Positions 27,635-37,477 of a stretch of DNA of 39,499 nt are shown here, one piece after another. Numbering within the stretch: position 1 is the stretch's first letter; every line of letters starts with the position of its first letter. Origin of the DNA: Peptococcaceae bacterium BRH_c23 (GTDB taxonomy: Bacteria; Bacillota_B; Desulfitobacteriia; Desulfitobacteriales; Desulfitobacteriaceae); contig LADV01000010.1 of the NCBI GenBank assembly GCA_000961805.1, forward strand, positions 1 to 39,499, written 5' to 3'. A program made the translations under genes and the position numbers. Below the pieces are notes generated by a model. It saw nothing but the letters and a program-made list of their open reading frames with translations, searched no databases and had not been told where the DNA came from.

Positions 27635-27832
27635 GTGGTAGGGAAAGTCAAATGGTTTAGTAAACAGAAGGGTTTCGGATTCATTGAACAAGAAAGTGGG
27701 CAAGATATTTTTGTGCATTTTCAATCGGTCATTGGAGATGGATTTCGGACTCTTGAAGAAGGACAGTCTGTTGAATTCGATGTTATTCAAGGCCCACGAG
27801 GTGAACAAGCTTCGAATGTGATGGTTCGTTAA
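27635..27832 (+). CDS. cspA: Cold-shock family protein
   Basis: The 65-residue single-stranded nucleic-acid-binding protein has RNP1 KGFGFIE and RNP2 DIFVHF, and the usual length for a bacterial cold-shock domain protein. The start is GTG 27635 with AAGGAGG 10 bases upstream. A long gene-free leader precedes it, which is common for this family and could hold thermoregulatory structure, but I cannot define the promoter. Which Csp paralogue it is cannot be told, so the symbol is generic. Confidence 0.93.
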   Translation: MVGKVKWFSKQKGFGFIEQESGQDIFVHFQSVIGDGFRTLEEGQSVEFDVIQGPRGEQASNVMVR

Positions 27833-27855
27833 TACAGTTATTAAAGAATCTGCCA

Positions 27856-27893
27856 AAAGAGAGGATCGTTAAACTAAGAACGGTTCTCTCTTT
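27856..27893 (+). terminator. Hairpin after the cold-shock gene
   Basis: AAAGAGAG (27856-27863) pairs with CTCTCTTT (27886-27893), with further partial pairing inside. The 3' arm ends in TTT but no longer T run follows. Confidence 0.6.
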
Positions 27894-27935
27894 CGGATGT
27901 TAGTAAAAAAATATAAGCGGTAAACATTATAATTT

Positions 27936-27962
27936 GCAGGATTTTTTATGTAAAGCGGGAAT
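27936..27962 (+). promoter_or_regulatory. Candidate sigma-H promoter of hpf
   Basis: GCAGGATTT (27936-27944) fits the sigma-H -35 consensus RNAGGAWWW exactly. After 11 bases CGGGAAT (27956-27962) fits the -10 consensus RNNGAAT except for the first base. B. subtilis hpf (yvyD) is known to use sigma-H and sigma-B. Confidence 0.45.
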
Positions 27963-28000
27963 ATTACTAATATAGCAACATAGAAGGGGGTTGAAATTTA

Positions 28001-28528
28001 ATGAACATTAACATTCGCGGTAAACATATCGAACTTACAGACGCCCTTAAAGAGTATGTTATGAAACGAGTAGGTAAATTAGCCAAATACTCGGATGAGT
28101 TTGTGGACGTTCAAGTCACCTTGCTTGTCGAGCGCGATCGACATCGTGTGGAGGTAACCGCCCCACTCCATGGTATGATTTTGCGCGGCGAAGAAGAAAC
28201 GGAAGATATGTATTCTTCAATCGACATGGTCGTTGAAAAATTAGAACGTCAAATTGATAAATATCGGACACGTATTAATAAACGAATGCGCTCAAAAGTA
28301 CTTAAAGATCATGAACCTAAGCAATCAGCAGTAAATGATGAGCCTCGTGAAGAAGTTGTTCGAAATAAAAAGTTCCCTGCCAAGCCCATGTCGGTAGAAG
28401 AAGCGATAATGCAGATGAATCTGATTGGTCATACTTTCTTTGTGTTTACCAATTCAGAAAGTCAAGAAATGAATGTGGTCTACCTTCGTAATAATGGAGA
28501 CTATGGATTGCTTCAACCTCAGACTTAG
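28001..28528 (+). CDS. hpf: Ribosome hibernation promoting factor, long form
   Basis: The 175-residue product has an N-terminal S30AE/RaiA domain (about 1-100, MNINIRGKHIELTDALKEYV) and a C-terminal dimerisation domain (about 120-175, KPMSVEEAIMQMNLIGHTFF). Long HPF pairs two 70S ribosomes into inactive 100S dimers in stationary phase. GAAGGGGG precedes ATG 28001. As in many Firmicutes it lies just upstream of secA and prfB. Confidence 0.95.
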   Translation: MNINIRGKHIELTDALKEYVMKRVGKLAKYSDEFVDVQVTLLVERDRHRVEVTAPLHGMILRGEEETEDMYSSIDMVVEKLERQIDKYRTRINKRMRSKVLKDHEPKQSAVNDEPREEVVRNKKFPAKPMSVEEAIMQMNLIGHTFFVFTNSESQEMNVVYLRNNGDYGLLQPQT

Positions 28529-28589
28529 ATTAATTAACCTCAAGCTGGGTAAGTAACTTGGGATCGGTTGGAAAGTTGCATTTTACAAG

Positions 28590-28617
28590 CGAAAGGTCCG
28601 CATTGGCGGGCCTTTCG
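28590..28617 (+). terminator. Hairpin terminator-like structure after hpf
   Basis: CGAAAGGTCCGC and GCGGGCCTTTCG pair around an ATTG loop, with one T-G pair. No T run follows (CACACCC), so termination may be partial. Confidence 0.55.
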
Positions 28618-28722
28618 TCACACCCTGAGAAAAATACTAAGTACAATGAGGGGAAAACTAAGTATTAATAAGGTTTTTGCTTGGAAAGGTAAAATATCCC
28701 ATAAGTAAATCTCTCGGTTTGG

Positions 28723-28751
28723 TTGCAGTCGGTTCTCAAGGATGTTAAAAT
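28723..28751 (+). promoter_or_regulatory. Possible sigma-A promoter of secA
   Basis: TTGCAG (28723-28728), 17 bases, TAAAAT (28746-28751), 33 bases before the secA start. The match is moderate. Confidence 0.35.
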
Positions 28752-28784
28752 TAGTCAACACAAGGATTAAGAAAGGTGGACATA

Positions 28785-31286
28785 ATGGGGTTTTTTGATT
28801 TGTTCGATGATAACGCGCGAGAAATTCGGAAATACCAAAAGCGCGTTGTAGTGATTAATAACTTAGAACCGACGATCCAAGCTCTGGGAGATGATGAATT
28901 ACGTGGCAAGACCGCTGAATTCCGAGGACGTTTGGAACAGGGAGAAAGTTTAGACAGTCTTTTGCCTGAGGCATTTGCGGTGGTACGTGAGGCTAGCCGA
29001 AGGGTGATTAATCAGCGTCACTATGATGTACAGTTAATTGGGGGCATGGTGCTTCATGATGGCCGGATAGCTGAGATGCGTACTGGGGAAGGAAAAACCC
29101 TAGTGGCGACTTTGCCGTCCTATTTGAATGCCTTGTCAGGTAAAGGGGTCCATGTCGTAACGGTCAATGATTACTTGGCTCGTCGGGATAGTGAATGGAT
29201 GGGTCGAATTCACCAGTACCTCGGCCTTTCCGTAGGTCTTATCGTTCACGGCTTAAACTATGAGCAACGTAGGAACAGTTATGCCTCAGACATTACTTAT
29301 GGCACAAATAATGAATTTGGCTTTGATTATCTGCGTGATAATATGGTCACAAGGCCTGAGGCTTTAGTTCAGCGCAAACTAAATTATTCGATCGTGGACG
29401 AAGTGGACTCGATTCTAGTAGACGAAGCACGGACTCCGCTGATTATTTCTGGTGAGGCGGACAAGCCCACCGAACTATATTTTAGGGTTGCCATGATTAT
29501 TCCGCGCTTAAAACCTGAAGAGGATTATAAAGTTATTGAAAAAGAGCGTGTTGTGACCCTTACTGAGAAAGGTGTCGGTCGAGTGGAAAGTATGCTCGGC
29601 GTGGATAACCTTTATGAAGATATTCATACTGAATTGGCTCATCACGTTAATCAAGGGTTAAAGGCGCAAACCCTCTTTAAACGAGACCGTGATTACGTCG
29701 TTAAAGACGGAGAAGTTATTATTGTCGACGAATTTACAGGTCGCTTGATGTTTGGGCGTCGTTATAGTGAAGGATTACACCAAGCGATTGAGGCCAAAGA
29801 GGGCGTTAAGATTGAAAAAGAGTCCCAAACATTAGCTACGATTACCTTCCAGAATTACTTTCGGATGTATAACAAACTCTCGGGTATGACTGGAACGGCT
29901 ATGACAGAAGAACCAGAGTTTCGGAAGATTTATAAGCTTGATGTTGTGGAAATCCCAACTAATCGACCTATGTTGCGAATCGATGAGCCAGATATAATCT
30001 ATCGTACAGAAGAAGGGAAGTTTTTAGCGGTCGTAGATAGTGTAATTGAACGCCATGCTAAAGGACAGCCTCTTCTTGTTGGAACCGTGTCGGTTGAGAA
30101 GTCCGAACATTTGAGTACTCTTTTGTCGCGTCGTGGTGTTCCGCACCAGGTCCTTAATGCTAAATTCCATGAAAAGGAAGCTGAGATTGTTGCCCAAGCT
30201 GGACAGGGTGGCATGGTTACGATTGCTACAAACATGGCTGGTCGTGGGACAGATATTATTCTAGGTGAAGGCGTGTCTGACCTCGGAGGTTTACATATTA
30301 TCGGGACAGAACGACATGAATCTCGACGTATCGATAACCAATTGCGTGGACGTGCTGGACGTCAAGGGGACCCTGGATCAACCCAATTCTTTATTTCGTT
30401 AGAAGACGACCTAATGCGTTTGTTTGGTGCGGATAATATTATGGGTATCATGGATAAATTAGGGATGGATGACTCTATACCTATTACATCAAGAATGATT
30501 TCCCGTTCTATCGAGACCGCCCAGCGTCGAGTCGAGAATCGCAACTTTGACATTCGTAAACATGTTCTAGACTATGACGATGTTATGAATCAACAACGTG
30601 AAGTAATCTATGCCCAGCGTCTTGCAGTGTTGATGGGGGAAAATCTCCACGATAATGTTATGGATATGTTAGGAAAAGCGATTAAAGATAGTATTAGTAT
30701 GTTTAGTGGGGAAAGCCAGTTCCCAGAAGAGTGGGATTTGTCGGGTATGTCCGATTATATTGAGAACTTTTTCCTACCGGGGATCCATTTAAAGTCTGAA
30801 CAATTTGTAGATCTTTCGGTGGAAGAAATTGAAGAAATGCTCCTGGAGCAGGCAACAGAACTTTATAAAAAGCGAGAAGAATCATTCGGTGCTGACCTGA
30901 TGCGAGAAATTGAACGGGCAGTAATGCTGCAGGTAGTGGACAGCAAATGGATGGATCATCTTGATGCCATGGATATGTTGCGTGAGGGAATTGGTTTACG
31001 AGCCTATGGACAGAAAAATCCACTCGTAGAATATAAACGTGAAGGGTTTGAAATGTTCCAAGCGATGATTGACTCTATTCAAGACGATATTATTCGCTAT
31101 GTTATGCGAGTGACTCCCCAAGTGCGAGAAGAAGTTGCTGAACAGCCACGCAATGTAACGGAGAACCGCTATGAAGGAGAACCCAGTAAACCTGTACACG
31201 TCGGAGACCAGATTGGCCGCAACGATCTCTGTGAGTGCGGAAGTGGGAAAAAATATAAGAAATGCTGCGGTAAAGTTAAAAAGTGA
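28785..31286 (+). CDS. secA: Preprotein translocase ATPase SecA
   Basis: SecA drives unfolded secretory proteins through SecYEG with ATP. The 833-residue product has Walker [10 protein letters not shown] near residue 100, the [19 protein letters not shown]alker B region, helicase motifs such as [10 protein letters not shown] and [11 protein letters not shown], and the C-terminal zinc tail [14 protein letters not shown] that binds SecB-like partners or ribosomes. ATG 28785 follows GAAAGGTGG; the GTG at 28776 lies inside that ribosome site. It precedes prfB, a conserved order in Firmicutes. Confidence 0.97.
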   Translation: MGFFDLFDDNAREIRKYQKRVVVINNLEPTIQALGDDELRGKTAEFRGRLEQGESLDSLLPEAFAVVREASRRVINQRHYDVQLIGGMVLHDGRIAEMRTGEGKTLVATLPSYLNALSGKGVHVVTVNDYLARRDSEWMGRIHQYLGLSVGLIVHGLNYEQRRNSYASDITYGTNNEFGFDYLRDNMVTRPEALVQRKLNYSIVDEVDSILVDEARTPLIISGEADKPTELYFRVAMIIPRLKPEEDYKVIEKERVVTLTEKGVGRVESMLGVDNLYEDIHTELAHHVNQGLKAQTLFKRDRDYVVKDGEVIIVDEFTGRLMFGRRYSEGLHQAIEAKEGVKIEKESQTLATITFQNYFRMYNKLSGMTGTAMTEEPEFRKIYKLDVVEIPTNRPMLRIDEPDIIYRTEEGKFLAVVDSVIERHAKGQPLLVGTVSVEKSEHLSTLLSRRGVPHQVLNAKFHEKEAEIVAQAGQGGMVTIATNMAGRGTDIILGEGVSDLGGLHIIGTERHESRRIDNQLRGRAGRQGDPGSTQFFISLEDDLMRLFGADNIMGIMDKLGMDDSIPITSRMISRSIETAQRRVENRNFDIRKHVLDYDDVMNQQREVIYAQRLAVLMGENLHDNVMDMLGKAIKDSISMFSGESQFPEEWDLSGMSDYIENFFLPGIHLKSEQFVDLSVEEIEEMLLEQATELYKKREESFGADLMREIERAVMLQVVDSKWMDHLDAMDMLREGIGLRAYGQKNPLVEYKREGFEMFQAMIDSIQDDIIRYVMRVTPQVREEVAEQPRNVTENRYEGEPSKPVHVGDQIGRNDLCECGSGKKYKKCCGKVKK

Positions 31287-31304
31287 TGGGCGAATGAAAG
31301 GGTC

Positions 31305-31330
31305 AGCGGAACATGTCCATGTGTTCCGCT
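31305..31330. other. Hairpin between secA and prfB
   Basis: AGCGGAACA (31305-31313) pairs with TGTTCCGCT (31322-31330) around an 8-base loop, 19 bases after the secA stop. No T run follows, so it may be a processing or stability structure rather than a strong terminator. Confidence 0.45.
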
Positions 31331-31441
31331 CCGCTTATGTAAGGATGCTTTCACTAAGTCAGGTATCGCTCGGAAATAGGCAATCAATTTTTGGTTAATA
31401 TCTTAGTGTTCTGAGTGAATAGTTTTGGAAGGGTGAATAGA

Positions 31442-32546
31442 GTGCTTTCTGATTGGAAAAAGGAACTGGAAATGTTAACATTAAGCTTGGCAGATTTGAG
31501 GGTTTCCCTTTGACGTTGCTCAGCGTATCGAAAAAATTAGTCTTCTAGAAGGGGAGTTTCATCGTCCTAATTTATGGGATGACCCTATCAATGCTCAAAA
31601 AATTATGCAAGAGTTAGCTTTTCATCAGAGCAAAGTCAAAATTTATGAAGTGCTTGAGGGTGAGCTTGAAGAGACAGCGACTCTTTGGCAGTTGGCTACA
31701 GAGGAAGATGATGTGAGCCTTGAACCAGAGATTGAGCAAGGGGTAAGGAAACTTCAGCGGCGGTTAGAGGATTTGGAACTGGAATTACTGCTGGCCGGTC
31801 CTTATGATCGGAATAATGCTATTTTAACCCTTCATGCTGGAGCCGGAGGTACGGAAGCTCAAGATTGGGTGCAAATGCTCTATCGTCTTTATATTCGTTG
31901 GGGAGAACGTCACGGATATAAAGTGGAGACGTTAGACTTTTTAAATGGCGATGAAGCAGGAATTAAGAGTGCTACACTGTCCTTCAGTGGGGAAAATGCG
32001 TACGGATATGCCAAGTCAGAAAAAGGCGTGCATCGTTTAGTGCGAATTTCACCTTTTGATGCGTCAGGACGCCGCCATACCTCATTTGCTTCTGTAGATG
32101 TAATACCAGAAGTAACTGAGGATAACGAGATAACTATTGACACTGAAGACTTAAGGATAGATACTTATCGGTCCGGAGGTGCGGGTGGACAGCACGTCAA
32201 CAAGACCGATTCTGCGATTCGGATAACACACTTGCCGTCCGGGGTCGTGGTTCAGTGTCAGAGTGAACGCTCACAGACACAAAACAAACTGGCTGCTATG
32301 CGGGTTTTACAGGCCAAGTTGCTGGAACTTAAACGTAAGGAACAAGAGGCTGAAATTTCCGAAATTCGCGGTGAGCAACAAGAGATTGCTTGGGGAAGTC
32401 AAATCCGTTCTTATGTTTTCCATCCCTACAGCCTAGTTAAAGACCACCGAACCAATGTGGAAACAGGGAACGTCTCGGCAGTAATGGATGGGGAAATTGA
32501 TACTTTTATTGCAGCGTTTCTTCAGAAGACAAAAACATTGTCGTAA
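31442..32546 (+). CDS. prfB: Peptide chain release factor 2, with +1 programmed frameshift
   Basis: RF2 ends translation at UGA and UAA. The frame opens at GTG 31442, runs 23 codons (MLSDWKKELEMLTLSLADLR VSL) and meets TGA at 31511-31513 in the slippery sequence CTTTGAC. A +1 shift skips T31511 and continues from GAC 31512 to TAA 32544-32546, giving 367 residues. The anticodon-like tripeptide SPF is at about 203-205 and the catalytic GGQ at about 248-250. The stimulatory Shine-Dalgarno-like GAGGG (31498-31502) lies 5 bases before CTT, rather than the usual 3 or so. Frameshifting at the in-frame UGA gives autoregulation by RF2 level. Confidence 0.95.
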
Positions 32547-32621
32547 TACCGCAGTAGCCATAACTCAAACAAGTTTATTTGAGATTATGTTATTTAAGAA
32601 TGAACTAAAGGAGGGGATCGC

Positions 32622-33452
32622 TTGACCACAATTGAATTGAAACGAGTGGCCAATACTATTCGTCAAGACATTATTTCGATGCTTGTAACCGCAAAATCAG
32701 GGCATCCTGGTGGGAGTTTATCTGCCGCTGATATCGTCGCAACCTTATTTTTTAACGAAATGCGAATTAATCCTCAGGATCCACGGTGGGCGGATCGAGA
32801 CCGCTTTGTCCTTTCCAAAGGACATGCAGCTCCCGTGCTTTACTCCGCACTTGCAGAGAAAGGTTATTTTCCAAAGGCCGAGCTACAGGGGCTTCGTCAA
32901 ACGGGTCATATGCTACAGGGACATCCGGATATGAAAAAGACCCCGGGTGTGGATATGTCCACAGGTTCCTTAGGGCAAGGGCTTTCGGCAGCCAATGGAA
33001 TGGCTTTAGCCGGAAAGCTGGATGGTAAGGATTATCGCGTGTTTGCCTTGCTCGGGGATGGTGAAATGGCAGAGGGACAAATTTGGGAGGCTGCTATGGC
33101 GGCTGCTCACTATAAATTGGATAACGTTACCGCTATTTTAGATCTTAACGGCTTACAAATTGATGGAGCGACAGATAGTGTCATGTGTTCAGCTCCGCTA
33201 ACAGAGAAGTGGCGGGCATTTTGTTGGCATGTGATTGAAGTTGACGGACATGATGTCGATTCCCTACGGGCAGCCTTTGCTGAGGCAAAAACAGTCAAAG
33301 GCAAGCCAACCATTATCATTGCCAAAACAGTAAAGGGCAAAGGGGTTTCCTTCATGGAAGACCAAGCTGGCTGGCACGGCAATGCTCCTTCTGTGGAACA
33401 AGGCGAACAGGCGCTTAAAGAATTACGGGAGGAGGCGGCGAACCTTGGCTAA
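32622..33452 (+). CDS. Transketolase, N-terminal subunit
   Basis: This is one half of a split transketolase that, with the next gene, moves two-carbon units in the pentose phosphate pathway. The 276-residue product carries the thiamine-diphosphate binding half: SGHPGGSLS, KGHAAPVLYSALAEKGYF, and the GDGEMAEGQIWEAAMAA...N motif that binds the cofactor's diphosphate and magnesium. The start is TTG 32622 after AAAGGAGGGG. Its last 8 bases overlap the C-terminal subunit gene, so the two are made together. Confidence 0.95.
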   Translation: MTTIELKRVANTIRQDIISMLVTAKSGHPGGSLSAADIVATLFFNEMRINPQDPRWADRDRFVLSKGHAAPVLYSALAEKGYFPKAELQGLRQTGHMLQGHPDMKKTPGVDMSTGSLGQGLSAANGMALAGKLDGKDYRVFALLGDGEMAEGQIWEAAMAAAHYKLDNVTAILDLNGLQIDGATDSVMCSAPLTEKWRAFCWHVIEVDGHDVDSLRAAFAEAKTVKGKPTIIIAKTVKGKGVSFMEDQAGWHGNAPSVEQGEQALKELREEAANLG

Positions 33453-34389
33453 TAAAGTAGCGACACGCGAAGCGTATGGCAAGGCCCTTCAAATTTTAGG
33501 GGCAGAAAATCCTAACGTCGTCGTTTTAGATGCAGATTTGTCGAAGTCGACCAAAACGGCTGACTTTGCCAAAAAATATCCGGAGCGTTTCTTTAACATG
33601 GGGATTGCCGAGGCGAATCTCTTAGGGACAGCTGCGGGCCTTGCTGCAGCAGGTAAAATTCCCTTTGCCAGCACCTTTGCAATTTTTGCAGTTGGCCGGG
33701 CCTTTGAACAAATTCGTAATTCAATTGCCTATCCTAAGTTAAATGTGAAAATTGCGGCTACCCACTCCGGAATTACAGTTGGTGAGGACGGAGGGTCTCA
33801 TCAGGCCATCGAAGATGTAGCAATTATGCGCGCGGTACCGAATATGGTGGTTTTAGTTCCTGCAGATGGAGAGGAAACTCGCCAAGTGGTTTTGGCTGCT
33901 GCCCAATATAACGGACCTGTTTACATTCGGATGGGACGCTTAGATGTTCCGTTGCTTTTCGACGCAGAGTATCAGTTTGAGATTGGCAAGGCTAACGTCC
34001 TTAAAGAAGGGACAGATGTAGCCATCATGGCTAATGGAGTGCTGGTGTCTATGGCCTTAGAAGCAGCCTCTGAGCTGGCTGATAAGGGAATAAGCGTGAG
34101 CGTTGTCAATGTAGCGTCAGTGAAACCACTAGATGAAGAAACGATTGTACAGATTGCGAAGACGACAGGAGCCGTCGTGACGGCGGAGGAACACAACATT
34201 ATCGGAGGACTAGGAAGCGCAATTGCAGAGGTTCTAGGGGAAAAGCAGCCCACACCAATGGTGCGCGTCGGACTTAAAGACACCTTCGGGGAGTCAGGGC
34301 GACCGCAGGAACTTCTTGAAAAATATGGTTTAACGAAGCAGGAATTAGTGAAAGCAGTGCATGAGGTCCTTGCTAAAAAGCAAATTTAA
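33445..34389 (+). CDS. Transketolase, C-terminal subunit
   Basis: The 314-residue product has the pyrimidine-binding domain of transketolase (VVVLDADLSKSTKTADFA, FFNMGIAEANLLGTAAGLAA with the glutamate that activates thiamine diphosphate) and the C-terminal domain (VVTAEEHNIIGGLGSAIAEV). TTG 33445 follows GGGAGGAGG by 8 bases and overlaps the preceding stop; upstream extension of the frame is unsupported because it lies inside the N-subunit gene. The split form is common in anaerobic Firmicutes and archaea. Confidence 0.95.
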   Translation: MANKVATREAYGKALQILGAENPNVVVLDADLSKSTKTADFAKKYPERFFNMGIAEANLLGTAAGLAAAGKIPFASTFAIFAVGRAFEQIRNSIAYPKLNVKIAATHSGITVGEDGGSHQAIEDVAIMRAVPNMVVLVPADGEETRQVVLAAAQYNGPVYIRMGRLDVPLLFDAEYQFEIGKANVLKEGTDVAIMANGVLVSMALEAASELADKGISVSVVNVASVKPLDEETIVQIAKTTGAVVTAEEHNIIGGLGSAIAEVLGEKQPTPMVRVGLKDTFGESGRPQELLEKYGLTKQELVKAVHEVLAKKQI

Positions 34390-34429
34390 TTTCTCTCCTC
34401 TCCTCAACACAATGGACAGGGTAGATCTG

Positions 34430-34484
34430 ATCAAGAAGGGACTAGCATTCTGGTGTGAACTGGGAATGCTGGTCCCTTCTTGAT
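34430..34484 (+). terminator. Long terminator hairpin after the transketolase genes
   Basis: A 21-base stem (34430-34450 with 34464-34484) has a single T-G pair and a 13-base loop, beginning 41 bases after the stop. The 3' arm ends CTTCTTGAT then AATTT. It closes the transketolase operon ahead of ftsE. Confidence 0.8.
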
Positions 34485-34637
34485 AATTTCCCCTATCTGT
34501 GATGGACTTTGACGTTTAGTCCGCCACAAAACAAGCGAATGTTTAATTTTAGAGACAGGAAATCCACGTCTAGTGTCGAATAAAATAAGGGTTATGGGGA
34601 AATAAGGGCGGAGCATGCGAAAATCAAGGAGGACAGT

Positions 34638-35324
34638 ATGATTCAATTGACAAATGTGTCCAAGATTTATATGAACGGTGCCAGAGCCCTTGTCGATATA
34701 AACCTTAAAATAGGTAAAGGGGACTTTGTTTTTCTGGTAGGTCCCAGTGGCGCAGGCAAATCGACGCTGATCAAATTACTGTATCGCGAAGAAAGCCCGA
34801 CAAGAGGGCAGGTTCAGATTAATAGCAAGAATCTGGTGCGAATGAAACAACGAGAAGTACCCTATCTAAGGCGTAATATTGGAGTGATCTTTCAAGACTT
34901 TAAGTTATTACCCAATAAGACGGTCTTTGAAAATGTTGCTTTTGCACTTGAAGTGATTGGTGTGGCCAGGCGTGAGGTAAAAAGTCGTACTCGAGCCACG
35001 TTAGAATTAGTGGGTCTGGCATCTAAAGAAACATCTTATCCGCATGAACTGTCTGGAGGGGAACAACAACGTGTCTGTGTAGCCCGGGCAATTATTAATA
35101 ATCCGGCCTTATTAGTAGCTGATGAACCTACGGGTAACCTTGATCCTGAGACTGCGTGGGATATTATGGATCTGCTTTATAACATCAATAAACGAGGGAC
35201 AACCATAGTCATGGCTACCCATGCCAAGGCAATTGTCAATAAAATGCAAAAAAGAGTTATTGCCATAGAAAATGGAAGGGTTGCACGGGACGAGGAAAAG
35301 GGGGGATACGGCTATGACACTTAA
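34638..35324 (+). CDS. ftsE: Cell division ATP-binding protein FtsE
   Basis: FtsE is the ATPase of the FtsEX complex, which does not transport but signals across the membrane to peptidoglycan hydrolases. The 228-residue product has Walker [10 protein letters not shown] at 35-43, signature LSGGEQQR near 138, and Walker [22 protein letters not shown] lies 6-7 bases before ATG 34638. The end overlaps ftsX by 11 bases. Confidence 0.96.
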   Translation: MIQLTNVSKIYMNGARALVDINLKIGKGDFVFLVGPSGAGKSTLIKLLYREESPTRGQVQINSKNLVRMKQREVPYLRRNIGVIFQDFKLLPNKTVFENVAFALEVIGVARREVKSRTRATLELVGLASKETSYPHELSGGEQQRVCVARAIINNPALLVADEPTGNLDPETAWDIMDLLYNINKRGTTIVMATHAKAIVNKMQKRVIAIENGRVARDEEKGGYGYDT

Positions 35325-36204
35325 TTCCTCTCGTTATATTCTTCGCGAGACATTCCACTCTATGAAACGCAATCCTTGGCTGAGCATTGCATCAGTCATA
35401 ACCGTAATGGTTTCGCTGGTGATCCTAGGTTTCTCGATATTCTTTTTTGCCAACGCTGCAAATATGGCACAATCCTTTGAATCGGAACTGGAAATTGCCA
35501 CATTTGTGCAAGACAACACAACCCCTTCCCAAGTACAAGCTTTGAAAAACCAGATTTTAGAGATGCCTGGTGTCGCTTCAGTGACCATAGTGACTAAGGA
35601 AGAGGTCCTTAAAGATTTTGGAAAAACGTTGGGCGGGACCCAAAGTAATCTTTTGGCAGATCTTGGGGGAACCAACCCTTTCCGTGATAAGCTGACGATC
35701 AAAGCGACGGATCCGCAAAATGTCATAACTCTAGCTGAGACAGTAGGTGCTCTTCCCGAGGTAGCAAAAGTACGCTATGGACAGGGATTTATCGATCAAC
35801 TCTTGAAATTTACACAATGGCTAAGATGGATTGGCCTTGCTGTGGTCGGGGCTTTTGGCATTGCAGCAACGGTCCTGATTTCGATTAACGTTAAAATGAA
35901 TGTCTTTTCCCGCCGCCGTGAAATCCAAATTATGAAATTGGTGGGTGCAAGTAACAGCTTTATTCGTTGGCCCTTTCTGATCGAGGGGTTAGCATTAGGT
36001 CTTGTTGGGGGAGCCATGGCTGCCGGTATTGTAGGTATGGGTTACAATTCGATAACTATGTACGTTCAATCATCCTTAACCTTTTTACCGGTTGTTCAGA
36101 ACGATATTCTTTTCCGCCAAGTATCGGTGGGACTATTACTTGCAGGCATGGCAATGGGAGCCCTTGGAAGCGGGATTTCCTTGCAGAAGTTCCTCCGTAC
36201 TTAG
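35314..36204 (+). CDS. ftsX: Cell division protein FtsX
   Basis: The 296-residue product has one transmembrane helix near 23-45, an extracellular domain of about 110 residues (ESELEIATFVQDNTTPSQVQ, then GVASVTIVTKEEVLKDFG), and three further helices in the C-terminal half, the layout of FtsX. The extracellular domain binds a hydrolase partner. ATG 35314 is chosen: it follows AAAAGGGGGG and the family N-terminus begins close to this point; the frame is open to 35272 inside ftsE. The M23 peptidase gene that follows is the probable partner. Confidence 0.95.
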   Translation: MTLNSSRYILRETFHSMKRNPWLSIASVITVMVSLVILGFSIFFFANAANMAQSFESELEIATFVQDNTTPSQVQALKNQILEMPGVASVTIVTKEEVLKDFGKTLGGTQSNLLADLGGTNPFRDKLTIKATDPQNVITLAETVGALPEVAKVRYGQGFIDQLLKFTQWLRWIGLAVVGAFGIAATVLISINVKMNVFSRRREIQIMKLVGASNSFIRWPFLIEGLALGLVGGAMAAGIVGMGYNSITMYVQSSLTFLPVVQNDILFRQVSVGLLLAGMAMGALGSGISLQKFLRT

Positions 36205-36262
36205 GAGAGAGGAAGTGAGGAGGAATAATGTTTAATTTTCTATTTAAGAACGGAGGGGTCGT

Positions 36263-37408
36263 TTGTTCGGGAAGAAAGTCATACCTGCTATAGTAATAAG
36301 TCTTCTTTTGCTTGGGACGTCGGCAATGCCTTCCCGGGCCGATCAACTAGGTGAGAATCTTCAACAGCAGAAAGATATTTTAGATCAGAAAGCTGAAGCT
36401 CAGAAAAAGCTAAATAAGATATCTTATACAACCGATACTATGAAGGCTCAATTGGCTCATATCGAAAAACAAGTTGCAACAACTCAAGCGAACTTAGCTC
36501 AGAAGCAGGTCGCCTATGTCCAAGCCCAAGATCAAGTCGCCGCTGTGCAAATAGAGTTGGATCAAACCCAAAAAGAATTGGAAGATCGTCGGTTGGCGCT
36601 GGGGAAACGTGCACGAGGAATCTATGAAAGTGGTCAGATTAGCCACTTGGAATTACTTTTTCAGTCCACCGATCTCAGCGATTTTATTACTCGAATGGAG
36701 TATTTCTCAACATTAGTGTCTAACGATCGCCAGCTTTTGACAGATATTCAGTCCCAAAAAACCCAAATTGAACAAAAGACACTTGATTTACAGCGTAAAA
36801 GAGATCTAGCCGAAAAAATCAAAAATGAGGCTGTCTTAGCTAGTAAAGAGCTTGAAAACAAAAAGTTCGAACAACGTGAGGCTTTAGATCAAAGCGAGAA
36901 GGCGCAACAAGCCGCCTATGAAGAGGTTTACCGCTTGGAAGCTGAGTCTAAAGCTATGACAGAGAGAATTCGCAAATTACAGGCCTCTCAGTCAGGAAAA
37001 GTGACTGGGAATGGGTCAATTTCCACCTGGCCAGTGCCCGGTTATTATCAAATCAGTAGTCCTTTTGGCTGGCGTACTCACCCTATCACACGTAAACAAA
37101 GTATGCATACAGGAACAGATATAGTTGCTCCCACAGGAACGCAGATTCGTGCAGCGGAATCAGGGGTTGTCTTGATAGCGGGTTGGAATACTGCCTATGG
37201 AAATATGATGGTTATTGACCATGGTGGCGGAATATCAACTCTCTATGGACATGGTTCGCGCTTGGATGTCAGTGAAGGTGAATCCGTTAAAGCGGATCAA
37301 GTCATTGGGGCCGTGGGATCAACAGGGTGGAGTACAGGCGCGCACCTGCATTTCGAAGTACGGGTAAGCGGCAATCCTACCGATCCTTTGCGGTATTTTC
37401 CAAACTGA
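36263..37408 (+). CDS. Coiled-coil M23 peptidase (EnvC/PcsB-type, probable FtsEX effector)
   Basis: The 381-residue exported protein has a signal peptide (VIPAIVISLLLLGTSAMPSR), a long coiled coil of about residues 25-240, and a C-terminal LytM domain with a complete zinc site: HTGTD (His282, Asp286) and HLHFE (His361, His363). EnvC and CwlO/PcsB-type proteins have the same coiled-coil plus hydrolase layout and are activated by FtsEX through the coiled coil. The gene directly follows ftsX, which supports such a link. TTG 36263 follows GGAGGGG by 5 bases. Unlike the SpoIIQ-type protein in this window, its active site is intact. Confidence 0.93.
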   Translation: MFGKKVIPAIVISLLLLGTSAMPSRADQLGENLQQQKDILDQKAEAQKKLNKISYTTDTMKAQLAHIEKQVATTQANLAQKQVAYVQAQDQVAAVQIELDQTQKELEDRRLALGKRARGIYESGQISHLELLFQSTDLSDFITRMEYFSTLVSNDRQLLTDIQSQKTQIEQKTLDLQRKRDLAEKIKNEAVLASKELENKKFEQREALDQSEKAQQAAYEEVYRLEAESKAMTERIRKLQASQSGKVTGNGSISTWPVPGYYQISSPFGWRTHPITRKQSMHTGTDIVAPTGTQIRAAESGVVLIAGWNTAYGNMMVIDHGGGISTLYGHGSRLDVSEGESVKADQVIGAVGSTGWSTGAHLHFEVRVSGNPTDPLRYFPN

Positions 37409-37477
37409 AGGATAAGCAGTATTTCTACCGAGAAATAAGCATATAATAGAGCAAGTCTTAAGAAAAATGTTGGCGCC

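Noticed and set aside
31442..31513. prfB broken by a premature TGA.
   Set aside because: TGA lies in CTTTGAC, the classical RF2 frameshift site, and the +1 frame continues into a complete RF2. It is programmed, not a mutation.
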